A stretch of 14,119 bases of DNA from an uncultured Spirochaetia bacterium (GTDB lineage Bacteria > Spirochaetota > UBA4802 > JAGODF01): positions 1-14,119 of the forward strand of contig CALCJG010000465.1 in assembly GCA_937967705.1 (NCBI GenBank), given 5' to 3'. Below, one piece after another: positions 1 to 7,489 of this stretch. The position numbers and the translations under genes are program-made. Every line of letters begins with the position of its first letter. Position 1 is the stretch's first letter. Below the pieces are notes generated by a model, which did no database searches, was not told where the DNA came from, and was given only the letters and a program-made list of their open reading frames with translations.

Positions 1-2
1 GG

Positions 3-134
3 ACAGCACACCTGCCGTCCGTTTCCCTGAAGATAGGGGTTGATGAGTCCGCTGTCTTTTACACTATGAAGAATTTTGGGGAAAACTTGCTAATGTACAA
101 GGTTTCAGCAGATTGCCGGGACGGGGATCGATAA
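3..134 (+). CDS. Possible 3' end of an upstream gene (partial, tentative)
   Basis: Frame 3 is open from the left edge for 43 codons and then stops at TAA (132-134). The translation has a protein-like mix with alternating hydrophobic residues (for example KIGVDESAVFYTMKNF), and the other two forward frames close within about 45 bases. No start codon with a ribosome site is visible, so if real it is the C-terminal tail of a gene lying outside the window. I do not recognise the family. A 44-codon open frame at a sequence edge can arise by chance, and the DNA is more AT-rich than the confident genes. It ends just before the candidate promoter of the next gene, which is consistent with a gene end. 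Confidence 0.25.
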   Translation, partial: TAHLPSVSLKIGVDESAVFYTMKNFGENLLMYKVSADCRDGDR

Positions 135-142
135 AATTTTTC

Positions 143-171
143 TTGAAAAAGATGCACGTCCCCTGTATCAC
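143..171 (+). promoter_or_regulatory. Candidate sigma70-type promoter of the AraC-receptor gene
   Basis: TTGAAA (143-148) and TATCAC (166-171) are separated by 17 bp, which would place the transcript start near 178 and give a leader of only about 18 nt. The -35 box lies inside a short A/T palindrome (arms 137-142 and 145-150). A 6-bp inverted repeat GGGACG/CGTCCC (118-123 and 157-162) surrounds it, so an operator is possible. The -10 box matches the consensus at only four of six positions. Confidence 0.35.
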
Positions 172-195
172 CTAAGATGTTCCCTAAAAAAAACT

Positions 196-1863
196 ATGCT
201 TTCCAGAACGCACATCATCCCCCTCTGCCTTTGCCTGGTCCTCCTACTGACCGGCTGCAGCGGTTATCCGCAGAGTGACGGAGAGAGGAATCCCGCCGGG
301 GCCCTGGATCTCTCCGGGAAGTGGCGCATCATCACCGGGGACATGCCGGAGGCATCCCGGGCGGACTACGACGACAGCAAAGCGCCGCAGGTCGATATCC
401 CGGGCAAGTGGGAGTCGGTTTTGCATCAGAACAGGGACATGGCCGCCACGGTCTGGCTGCGCAAAGACTTCCACCTCGGCGAATCCCAGCGAGAAAACCT
501 GATGGTGCTCTCCCTGGGGACCATCTCCATTTCCGACGAGGCCTACATCAACGGAGTCCGCGTCGGGGGGACGGGCTACATCCCTTCGAAGGAGCGCCCC
601 CGGAAGTATGATTTCACCTGGCACCGAGAAAGGAACTACACGGTACCCGTCTCCCTCCTCCGCCCCGGGGGCCGCAACGTCATCGCCCTCAGGATCTTTT
701 CCCATTACCTCAACGGCATGAGGGACAGGCCGGTACTCTATACTCAGAAGGAATTCCAGAGGACCCGATGGCTGAGGGACTACCTCCCCTCCCTCAACGA
801 CATCACCCCCCTGATCTTTTCCTTGATCCTTTCCCTCATGCTCACCTTCGTGGCCCTGGGTAAGGTAAACACAAGGGTGCACCTCTTCGCAGCGCTCTTC
901 GTCGTGAGTGTCTTCGGGCTCTTCCTGCTCCTGCTGGGCATGCCACCTCTCTCCGACGGGCTGTACCGCTACAAGCTCTTCTTCAGCATCTACTCCCTGG
1001 TGGACCTCTTCCTCCTCCTGGCCACCCTGGAGTTCTTTCGAGTCACGACCAGGAAACCCCTGGTGCTCATACTCATCGCCGCCCTGGGGCTCAACCTTCT
1101 CATAGTCTTCTCACCCGATACCAGGTTCTTTTTCCAGCATGCCGTCCTGGCCACCGTCGCCTTTCTGATTCTCTGCATAGCCTACGCCCTCTACGTCTTC
1201 ACGGAGGCCCTGCTCCGCGACCCGAGGCGCTACTGGTTCATCGCGCCCATAGCCCTCCTGGTCGTCGCATCCGCCGCCAATACCTATTACCTCCTCGCCA
1301 CGGAACAGATGTACCGCATCTCTTTCGTCTTCATTTTCCGGCTGACCGCCCTCGTACTGGCCGCCCTCCTCTACTTTCTCTTCGACTTCAAGCGGATCGA
1401 AAAGGAGCGCGACTCCCTCTCGCGGGCCCTGGTCAAAAAAACCCGGGAACTCTCCCAGGCCCGAAACCGGATCCCGATGGACAACCGAAGGGAAGATCCC
1501 CGGGACGCCATACACCGGCTGATCGAACACATCGACGGAAACTACACGGAAACCTATGATCGGGCGCGGCTGGCTCAGAGATTCGGACTCAACGAGGATT
1601 ACATGGGTCAGCTCTTCAAGAAGGTCACGGGGACGAACATCGCCCAGTACATCAACGACCGGAGGATAGCGGCGGCCCGCCAGCTTCTCGACGAGACCGA
1701 CAGCAAGGTGATCGACATCGCCTTTCATGTGGGCTTCGACAATCTCACCTATTTTTACCGCCATTTCAAGAGGGTAACGGGATACAATCCCACGGAATAC
1801 CGGAAGAACAGAAGGGAGACTTTCGCGAATATCGAATTCAAAAACGAAGGCGAGTACTACTAG
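196..1863 (+). CDS. Membrane-tethered AraC-family regulator with extracytoplasmic jelly-roll and 7TM domains
   Basis: This is a 555-residue one-component receptor. Residues 1-21 are a lipoprotein-type signal ending in LLTGC, so Cys21 may be lipidated. Residues about 40-180 resemble the galactose-binding-like jelly roll of glycoside hydrolase 2 and 7TM-DISM receptors (WLRKDF, DEAYING, NVIALRI). Seven hydrophobic segments follow (about 204-222, 228-248, 262-281, 286-305, 313-335, 346-366, 376-397). Then come a short basic coiled coil (400-425) and a C-terminal AraC DNA-binding domain (about 437-540). The second helix-turn-helix is classic: IAFHVGFDNLTYFYRHFKR, then GYNPTEYR. It probably senses an extracytoplasmic ligand, perhaps a sugar, and binds DNA while still attached to the membrane. 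No clear Shine-Dalgarno precedes the ATG, only an A-rich stretch. No target operon is adjacent. Architecture is confident; ligand and targets are unknown. Confidence 0.88.
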   Translation: MLSRTHIIPLCLCLVLLLTGCSGYPQSDGERNPAGALDLSGKWRIITGDMPEASRADYDDSKAPQVDIPGKWESVLHQNRDMAATVWLRKDFHLGESQRENLMVLSLGTISISDEAYINGVRVGGTGYIPSKERPRKYDFTWHRERNYTVPVSLLRPGGRNVIALRIFSHYLNGMRDRPVLYTQKEFQRTRWLRDYLPSLNDITPLIFSLILSLMLTFVALGKVNTRVHLFAALFVVSVFGLFLLLLGMPPLSDGLYRYKLFFSIYSLVDLFLLLATLEFFRVTTRKPLVLILIAALGLNLLIVFSPDTRFFFQHAVLATVAFLILCIAYALYVFTEALLRDPRRYWFIAPIALLVVASAANTYYLLATEQMYRISFVFIFRLTALVLAALLYFLFDFKRIEKERDSLSRALVKKTRELSQARNRIPMDNRREDPRDAIHRLIEHIDGNYTETYDRARLAQRFGLNEDYMGQLFKKVTGTNIAQYINDRRIAAARQLLDETDSKVIDIAFHVGFDNLTYFYRHFKRVTGYNPTEYRKNRRETFANIEFKNEGEYY

Positions 1864-1887
1864 TGAAGCGTTCCCGGCCCAAAGCGG

Positions 1888-4245
1888 TCATTCCATCAGC
1901 GCTTTCATTTTCACAGAAAGCTCCCCGGCCAAGTAGGGCTTGTGGACGGTGTCACGGATTCCCATCTGCAGGGCCTGCTCCCTGGACTGATTATCCAGCA
2001 TCCCCGACGAGAGCAGCACCCGGACATCGGGATTGATGGTACTAAGCTCGTGATAGACCTCCAGCCCGGACTTGTCGGGCATGGAGAGGTCGATGAGCAC
2101 CGCGTCGATCTCCCCCTGCCTTTCCCGATACACCTCTATCCCCTCCAGGGCGCTGCCCGCCGTGATGACCCTGTAACCGCACTGCTCCAGGAAACCCTTG
2201 GCGACGTTCAGTATGATCGTCTCGTCGTCTATCACCAGCACGGTACCGCTGCCGCGAATCACCCCCTGACCGGGGAAATCGGCATGATAGCCTCCCTTTT
2301 CCACATTGTATTCCGGGAAATAAAGGGAGAAGGACGATCCGCTCCCCGGCTCGGAGTAGACGTGGATGAAACCCCCGTGTTTCTGAATGATGTTGTAGGA
2401 GGTCGCCAGTCCCAGCCCCGACCCCGTGTGCATGCTCTTCAGCGAGAAGAAGGGTTCGAAGATCCGTTTCTTCGTTTCCGCATCCATCCCCACGCCGGTG
2501 TCGGTGATCTGCACGCGTACCCAGGAACCCACGATACCCGTGATCTCCGGAAAGTGCTCCCGCATGATGCAGTCCGATTTGATAGTTCCCACCGTTACCG
2601 TGAGGGTCCCTCCCTGTTTCGCTCCCGGGGGACGCATGATCGTCATGGCATGGGAGGCGTTGATGCAGAGGTTGAGCAGGACCTGCTCAACCTGTACCGC
2701 ATCCCCCATGATCATGAGGGCTTCCTCCCTCTCGGGGAAATGCAGCGCGATGGATTTGGGGAAACTATTTCTGCAGAGTTCATGTATATGGGACAGAGAA
2801 TCGGCAATGTTTATGGGGGCCAGGATGATCTCATGCTTTTTCGAAAGGATCAGGAGGCGCTTGATCAGGTCCGCGGAGCGCTTGGAGGATTCCATGCCCA
2901 GGTGCAGGTATTCCTCAATGCTCTCCCGGTCAGACAGATTCTCCTTCTGCAGGAGGACCTCCAGGAGGCTCAGGCTGCCGATGATTCCCCCCAGGAGATT
3001 GTTGAAATCATGGGCGATCCCCCCGACCAGGGTCCCCAGGGCCTCCATCTTCTGTGCCTGCGCCAGCTGCTCCTGCATCTCCTCCTTTTCCTGCTGGGCC
3101 TGTTTCCTCTCGGTTATGTCCCGGGTGATGCCCACGATCCCGATGGCCCTTCCGTTCTCCTCCCGGAGAAATGAGACCTTCAGCTCCACGCTGAAAATCG
3201 TTCCGTCTTTCCTGTACTGCTCGAGCTCCAGGAAGACGTATTTGCCCGCATCCCATTGCCCCGCCATTTCCAGAGCCATCTCGCGGCGGTAGGCTTCGAT
3301 GATCTTTTCCAGGGATTCCGGGGTATTCCATTTGTCATGGGGAAGCCGCATGGCCTCTTCGACCGTATAGCCGTAGAGCCTGGTCACCGAGGGGGAAATG
3401 AAAGTGAACCTCAGATCGAGGTCGGTGGCCCAGATGAGGTCGTTCACGTTCTCCGAGAGAAGTTTATAGAGCCTCTGGCTGTCCATGAGCATCCGGTTCT
3501 TCTCCTGAATCTCCAGGGTCCTCTCCCGGACCATCTCCTCCAGACGGTCATAATGCTGCCGCAGTTCCTCCTCCGCCCGCTTGCGCTCCTCCATCTCCTC
3601 CTTCAGCCGCAGGTTGACCGACTCCAGTTCATCCCGGGCCTCAGTGAGTCGCTCCTTTTCAAGGAGCAGGTTTTTCTGCTCCGCCTCCATCGCCTGCTGA
3701 TACCTGACACGCAGGGATTCATAGTTGTAGGTTGCCAGAAAGATCACGAAGTAGGAAAACAGGTGGCGGGATATGAATTCCGGGGGATAAGTAAAGTTCG
3801 TGAGAGCCGAAAAGGGATTGATAAACAGGAGCGCCGTCACCAGGACCAGCAGAGTGCTCCAGAGCATCCCCTCCCTCTTCCCCATAAGAAAAAAGATATA
3901 GGGGGGGAAGGCAAGCGCCCAGACGCTCGCATAGCCGTTGACCGCCCCGCTCTGAATCCAGTAAAAGAGCAAAAGCATCAAAAGCAGACTGCTGATGCGG
4001 TAAATGACCTTTCCCCTTTTCATGTATTTCAGGATAATTAAAAAGGCGATCAGCAGAAAGGCCACGATGAAATCAGTAATCCCGTAGATATAAGCCCCTT
4101 GCCGCAATTGAGCTGTTCCGAAAAGGAAAAGAGGGATGATCAGGAGAAACAGGAAAAACGTAAAGAGCTTCCTTCGTACTTTCTCCTCCAGACTCTCCGA
4201 TCTCCCCTCAAAAAGAGACCTGAGTTTTTCCCGGATACCGTTCAT
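1888..4245 (-). CDS. Hybrid sensor histidine kinase: 6TM, coiled coil, PAS, kinase core, receiver
   Basis: The chosen start gives 785 residues. Six hydrophobic segments lie between about residues 27 and 172, forming a membrane sensor without a large external domain. They are followed by a charged coiled coil (about 182-257), one PAS/PAC module (about 259-381, ending GITRDITERK), and a dimerisation domain with H-box IAHDFNN (phospho-acceptor His412). The ATPase has N-box LLNLCINASHAM, DTGVGMD, and GSGLGLA followed by the stretch QKHGGFIHVYSEPGSGSSF. A C-terminal receiver (about 662-785) has IDDE, phospho-acceptor Asp719 in LIDLSMPD, and HKPY. The start at 4245 is preferred because AGGA lies 8 nt upstream; two ATGs at 4251 and 4254 abut that AGG too closely. 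The gene is convergent with the AraC receptor, leaving a 24-nt gap with no obvious terminator. No partner response regulator or HPt protein is nearby, so the output is unknown. Confidence 0.93.
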   Translation of the reverse strand: MNGIREKLRSLFEGRSESLEEKVRRKLFTFFLFLLIIPLFLFGTAQLRQGAYIYGITDFIVAFLLIAFLIILKYMKRGKVIYRISSLLLMLLLFYWIQSGAVNGYASVWALAFPPYIFFLMGKREGMLWSTLLVLVTALLFINPFSALTNFTYPPEFISRHLFSYFVIFLATYNYESLRVRYQQAMEAEQKNLLLEKERLTEARDELESVNLRLKEEMEERKRAEEELRQHYDRLEEMVRERTLEIQEKNRMLMDSQRLYKLLSENVNDLIWATDLDLRFTFISPSVTRLYGYTVEEAMRLPHDKWNTPESLEKIIEAYRREMALEMAGQWDAGKYVFLELEQYRKDGTIFSVELKVSFLREENGRAIGIVGITRDITERKQAQQEKEEMQEQLAQAQKMEALGTLVGGIAHDFNNLLGGIIGSLSLLEVLLQKENLSDRESIEEYLHLGMESSKRSADLIKRLLILSKKHEIILAPINIADSLSHIHELCRNSFPKSIALHFPEREEALMIMGDAVQVEQVLLNLCINASHAMTIMRPPGAKQGGTLTVTVGTIKSDCIMREHFPEITGIVGSWVRVQITDTGVGMDAETKKRIFEPFFSLKSMHTGSGLGLATSYNIIQKHGGFIHVYSEPGSGSSFSLYFPEYNVEKGGYHADFPGQGVIRGSGTVLVIDDETIILNVAKGFLEQCGYRVITAGSALEGIEVYRERQGEIDAVLIDLSMPDKSGLEVYHELSTINPDVRVLLSSGMLDNQSREQALQMGIRDTVHKPYLAGELSVKMKALME

Positions 4246-4254
4246 GAACATCAT

Positions 4255-4478
4255 CCTATATCATCTTATAACCTGAAACAAGAAAAAAGAGGGAACCGGA
4301 TTCTTTTTATCCCGGGACCCTTATTCATGTTTTTAAACAGCGAAAAGGTTATATTTGCTTGCCTAAAACAACTATTTAATATAATATGGATACAGAGTTA
4401 AGCTTAGAATGAACCTTCATCAGAGCATACTTTTCAAACTAACTGTTCTCATGATGTGTAGAACATAGAGGACTCGAT
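4255..4478. promoter_or_regulatory. Divergent promoter region between the kinase and TPR genes
   Basis: This AT-rich gap separates two divergently transcribed genes. On the forward strand a perfect TATAAT sits at 4380-4385, with TTGCTT (4355-4360, 19-bp spacer) or CTTGCC (4358-4363, 16-bp spacer) as possible -35 boxes. That would give the TPR gene a leader of about 85 nt. Its ribosome site is AGAGGA (4467-4472), six nt before ATG 4479. On the reverse strand I see A/T-rich -10-like sequences but no convincing promoter for the kinase. No coding frame was recognised here. Confidence 0.4.
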
Positions 4479-6011
4479 ATGATCCCCCCTCTCAAACGCC
4501 TCTCACCGGGGCATAAAAAGAAAATCATGGCTCTGGGATTGATTCTGACGATGAGTCTTTTCCCGCAGATGAAAGATAATACCGGCAGAGAGAGCCTCCT
4601 GGCGGAAACACCGGAGGAATCCCCCCGGTCCGACAACGCCTACCGGAAGGGGATGGACGCCTATACCAGGAAGGACTATACCGGCGCCCTGCCTCATTTT
4701 GACGCGGCCCTTCGAAAGGACCCTAAAAATCACGTTCTTCATTACCGGTCGGGTTTCGCCCGCCTTAAAATGATACTGCGAACGAAGCATTATGACCGGA
4801 AAAAGGCCCTGAAGCAGCTGCCCCTGGCAGAGCGTAACTATATAGAAGCCATCACCCTGGCCAACACCCTTCTCAAGGCCGGTCCCGACAGCCGGGAGCT
4901 CAGGGAATTCCTTTCCGGCGCCTGGAACAATCTTGGTGTTCTTTACGACCTCAACTGGGAGCTCAGGGGTGATGTCCGGTTCGCGAGCAAATCGGAGCAA
5001 TGCTATCAGAACGCCATAAAGCTAAACCCGCCGGCCAACGCAGCCTATTACAATCTCTCGATCGTATACGCCGACCGGCACATGGCCCATAAAGCCGTGA
5101 CCCTCTTTCAGAACGCCCGGGGCAACCGCCTGGAGCTGAAATACCAGAAGACGGGTACCTATGTGCTGGGAGTACGCTCCTTTGAGCAGGGCCGGTACAG
5201 GGATACCATTCACTATCTCCGGGAAACCCTCTCTCTGGGACCCAACCCCCATCAGAAACAGATCTACAACTACCTGGCCCGGTCCTACTATTTCGACGGT
5301 GCGGATCATTATATCAATCAGCGTTATCAGAGCGCCATGGACCAACTGGAGAAGGCTCTGCAATACGATAAAAATTACGCCACCGCCATGATCTATGCCA
5401 TGCTGGGCGACTGCTACTGGATGCGGACCGGGCGCAGGCATGCACCCGCCGACATGCAGCAGGCTCTGAAATACTACACCATGGCCATAAAGAAACGCTA
5501 TCCGGGAAAGACGATCTTTTTCTCCCGGGGGCAGGTATACATGAAGCTGGGACAGTACGGAAAAGGTCAGGCGGATTTCAAGACCTACGGGGTTCAGGAC
5601 ACCGGCGTCTGTTTCTGGATGGGATACATGCACGACAGCCAGGGCCAATATGCGAAGGCCCTGGATTTCTACAGCCGTTCCATCGAAAAGGACCCCAAGC
5701 GGGACGAGGCCTTCTTCAACCGTGGGATGATTCACATGAATCACCGTAAGGATTACAGGAAAGCCCGCACGGATTTCATCGCCTCCCTGCTGATCAAGCT
5801 GAAGACGAACAGCGAAAGCCGGGCGGAACGCGTCATCGATCGAGTCCTGAAGACCCGAACCCGCTCAGAGCGCGAAAAGCTGCGCATCACCCTGGGCCTG
5901 GATGAGTCCGGATTTGATGCGGTATGCTTGGCGGCGGCCCAGGTCCGGATCTGCGACGAGCGTCTGAAGAACAAACCCGATCCTCATCATGCCGAGGCCG
6001 CCCTTCCCTGA
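4479..6011 (+). CDS. TPR-repeat protein with N-terminal signal or anchor segment
   Basis: The 510-residue protein has a basic N-terminus (HKKK, 12-15) followed by a short hydrophobic stretch (16-30). This suggests secretion or membrane anchoring, and there is no lipobox cysteine. The rest is helical and built from tetratricopeptide repeats. Clear units include about 52-85 (AYRKGMDAYTRKDYTGALPHF), a long insert and repeat around 145-185, one near 228-258, one near 340-365, and about 375-440 (MGYMHDSQGQYAKALDFYS, then a unit ending in DYRKARTDF). TPR arrays usually scaffold protein-protein contacts, so a structural or assembly role in the envelope is likely; the partner is unknown. The start has a good AGAGGA site. 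The C-terminal 60 residues are charged, without a TPR pattern. The gene stands alone between a divergent kinase and a separately led rsgA. Confidence 0.85.
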   Translation: MIPPLKRLSPGHKKKIMALGLILTMSLFPQMKDNTGRESLLAETPEESPRSDNAYRKGMDAYTRKDYTGALPHFDAALRKDPKNHVLHYRSGFARLKMILRTKHYDRKKALKQLPLAERNYIEAITLANTLLKAGPDSRELREFLSGAWNNLGVLYDLNWELRGDVRFASKSEQCYQNAIKLNPPANAAYYNLSIVYADRHMAHKAVTLFQNARGNRLELKYQKTGTYVLGVRSFEQGRYRDTIHYLRETLSLGPNPHQKQIYNYLARSYYFDGADHYINQRYQSAMDQLEKALQYDKNYATAMIYAMLGDCYWMRTGRRHAPADMQQALKYYTMAIKKRYPGKTIFFSRGQVYMKLGQYGKGQADFKTYGVQDTGVCFWMGYMHDSQGQYAKALDFYSRSIEKDPKRDEAFFNRGMIHMNHRKDYRKARTDFIASLLIKLKTNSESRAERVIDRVLKTRTRSEREKLRITLGLDESGFDAVCLAAAQVRICDERLKNKPDPHHAEAALP

Positions 6012-6018
6012 TCTCCTC

Positions 6019-6040
6019 CGGCCTGTCTCCGGGCAGGCCG
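6019..6040 (+). terminator. GC-rich hairpin after the TPR gene, possible terminator without U-tract
   Basis: CGGCCTG (6019-6025) and CAGGCCG (6034-6040) form a perfect 7-bp stem with an 8-nt loop, starting eight bases after the TPR stop codon. No run of T follows, so intrinsic termination would be weak. It could instead stabilise the 3' end of the mRNA. Confidence 0.4.
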
Positions 6041-6119
6041 AGGGAACCTCTCGAATTATATCCCATAAAAACAGTTGACTCAGAGAACTATTTTCAGCAT
6101 TCTGGATTCATTAAATGCT

Positions 6120-6125
6120 TATGAT
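6120..6125 (+). promoter_or_regulatory. Candidate -10 box for the rsgA leader
   Basis: TATGAT matches the -10 consensus at five of six positions. No good -35 lies 16-18 bp upstream (TTCTGG is only 14 bp away), so this is tentative. A start 7 nt downstream would fall at about 6131-6133, exactly where the element complementary to the rsgA ribosome site begins. A separate TTGACT (6074-6079) has only a poor -10 partner. Confidence 0.3.
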
Positions 6126-6130
6126 TGCGT

Positions 6131-6218
6131 GAACCTCTCACATAAAACCCTTTGGCTACCGGGTTCCTTAAAACCCGGCGGTTTTATTTGTGTCCTGATC
6201 CCATAATTACGAGAGGTT
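6131..6218 (+). promoter_or_regulatory. Structured 5' leader of rsgA that can pair with its ribosome site
   Basis: Three nested perfect helices can form. AACCTCTC (6132-6139) pairs with GAGAGGTT (6211-6218), which contains the rsgA Shine-Dalgarno. ATAAAACC (6142-6149) pairs with GGTTTTAT (6180-6187). CCGGGTT (6159-6165) pairs with AACCCGG (6172-6178). In the folded state the ribosome site would be hidden. A second copy of GAACCTCTC lies at 6044-6052. The pairing is seen in the sequence; a regulatory role is inferred. I could not match it to a known riboswitch class. Confidence 0.5.
6170..6190 (+). terminator. Possible intrinsic terminator/attenuator hairpin upstream of rsgA
   Basis: AAAACC (6170-6175), loop CGGC and GGTTTT (6180-6185), followed by ATTTG, have the shape of a small rho-independent terminator. 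It could end transcription from the TPR gene. It is mutually exclusive with both upstream helices in the leader (6142-6149 with 6180-6187, and 6159-6165 with 6172-6178), so it could also act as an attenuator. The T-run is interrupted. Confidence 0.4.
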
Positions 6219-6224
6219 ACTGCA

Positions 6225-7292
6225 ATGAACCAACCTATACTGCCCGCTCTGGGCTGGAATAATCAATATCAACTGTACCGCGAAGAGAGCGAAGAGCCCC
6301 TGCTTCCTGCAGGCCGTGTTTCCCATATGGAAAAGGGCTCTTACACCCTTATGACCGATGAGGGAGAGCTCACAGGACTCCCGGCAGGCCGGCTTTACAG
6401 CAGCGGAGACCCCCTTCCCTCCGTAGGCGACTGGGTGCTCTACCGGAAAATCCCCGGCGAGAAGAAAGCGGTCATCCAGGCAATGCTGCCCAGGAAGAAC
6501 CGGCTCTCCCGAAAATCCGCCGGAAGGCGCACGGAGGAGCAGGTGATTGCCGCAAACGTCGATATCCTCTTCATCGTTCAGGATATACAGAAGGCCCATC
6601 CGCCTACGCTGGAACGCTACTGCGTCCTGGCCCGAAGCGCCGGCATCGCCCCGGTGATTCTCCTCAACAAAGCGGACACGTCCCAGGAGCCCAACACGGT
6701 CGTCGAGAGTGTCCGCCGTCAGATCCCCGGAGTGCCCGTTCACGCGGCGAGCGCCGTAACCGGTCTGGGACGGGAGGATATCCTCGCCTGCTTTACCGAG
6801 GGCCTTACCGCCTGTTTTGCCGGGCCCTCCGGAGCCGGTAAATCCTCCCTCATCAACCTTCTGCTGCAGGAAACCCGGCAGGCGGTCAACACCCTGAGCG
6901 GCGCCACGGGCAAGGGCCGGCACACCACAACGGGGCGCCACCTCTTCCTCCTGCCCGCCGGCGGACTGGTCATAGACACCCCCGGCATGAGGGAACTCAT
7001 GCCCTGGGAGGGTGAAGGGCTCACCGAAAGCTTTGCCGAAATCGAAGCCCTTGCCGCCCGGTGCCGTTTCCGGGACTGTACACACGACCGGGAACCGGGT
7101 TGCGAGGTGCTTAGGGCCGTGGAGCAGGGAGAGATAGACGAACGGAGGCTCCAAAACTACCGCAAGCTCATGAAGGAGCTGAACTATCTGGAGAGCCTCA
7201 AGGACGAGAACCTGTCCCGCCGGCGCAAGGAGGAGGACAAGGCCCTGCACAAGAAGATCAAGGAGGTTTATAAATACCGGCAGAAGCCCTGA
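6225..7292 (+). CDS. rsgA: Ribosome small-subunit-dependent GTPase A (RsgA/YjeQ)
   Basis: RsgA is a circularly permuted GTPase that helps mature the 30S subunit and leaves when GTP is hydrolysed. The 355 residues have the family order: an N-terminal OB-fold region (about 30-90, with VGDWVLY), then G4 NKAD (148-151), the SAxxG-like motif ASAVTG (175-180), the P-loop GPSGAGKSS (200-208), a G2-like GRHTTT (231-236), and G3 DTPGM (251-255). G4 before G1 is the hallmark permutation. A C-terminal zinc knuckle has Cys280, Cys285, His287 and Cys293, followed by a basic helical tail ending in RRRKEEDKALHKK. The start is supported by GAGAGG, about 8 nt before the ATG. Length is close to E. coli YjeQ. 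It is preceded by a structured leader that could regulate translation, and followed by a methyltransferase-like gene 197 bp downstream. Confidence 0.96.
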   Translation: MNQPILPALGWNNQYQLYREESEEPLLPAGRVSHMEKGSYTLMTDEGELTGLPAGRLYSSGDPLPSVGDWVLYRKIPGEKKAVIQAMLPRKNRLSRKSAGRRTEEQVIAANVDILFIVQDIQKAHPPTLERYCVLARSAGIAPVILLNKADTSQEPNTVVESVRRQIPGVPVHAASAVTGLGREDILACFTEGLTACFAGPSGAGKSSLINLLLQETRQAVNTLSGATGKGRHTTTGRHLFLLPAGGLVIDTPGMRELMPWEGEGLTESFAEIEALAARCRFRDCTHDREPGCEVLRAVEQGEIDERRLQNYRKLMKELNYLESLKDENLSRRRKEEDKALHKKIKEVYKYRQKP

Positions 7293-7374
7293 CCGGGAAA
7301 GTCTACCGGCAAGAAAGCCTTGACGGATCGGCGGGAGGGGTTTCACTGAGTCAGAGCGCCGGGTCGGGGAGGAT

Positions 7375-7465
7375 TCTCCCTGTCCCTGCGCCAGGGAGAG
7401 GAGACTCCCCCCGCCCCGGCGGGGAAAGAACAGGAAACCGGAACCGGAAAGGCGTTCCTCCTTTC
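7375..7465 (+). other. Cluster of three GC-rich stem-loops between rsgA and the methyltransferase-like gene
   Basis: In the 197-bp gap, three perfect inverted repeats follow one another: TCTCCCTG/CAGGGAGA (7375-7382, 7392-7399), CCCCGCC/GGCGGGG (7409-7415, 7418-7424) and GAAAGG/CCTTTC (7447-7452, 7460-7465). None is followed by a T-run, so none is a standard terminator. They may act as transcript-end structures for rsgA or a leader for the next gene. No coding frame was recognised in the gap. Confidence 0.45.
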
Positions 7466-7489
7466 GGGGACCGGAGAGGCAGGGTCGTC

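Noticed and set aside
1..56. Inverted repeat GACAGC/GCTGTC with TTTT tail as a terminator
   Set aside because: The 6-bp arms are 43 bases apart, too far for an intrinsic terminator, and an open frame runs through the region.
1864..1910. Shared terminator between the convergent AraC receptor and kinase genes
   Set aside because: Only an imperfect GAAGCG/CGCTTTC pairing across a long loop is visible and there is no clear T-run on either strand.
1942..3174. 410-codon forward frame opposite the hybrid kinase
   Set aside because: The reverse strand encodes a kinase with every catalytic motif in order; this frame has no domain and no ribosome site.
6207..7346. 379-codon reverse frame opposite rsgA
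   Set aside because: It is a shadow of a confidently identified gene in GC-rich DNA, with low-complexity Gly/Pro/Val composition and no recognisable domain.
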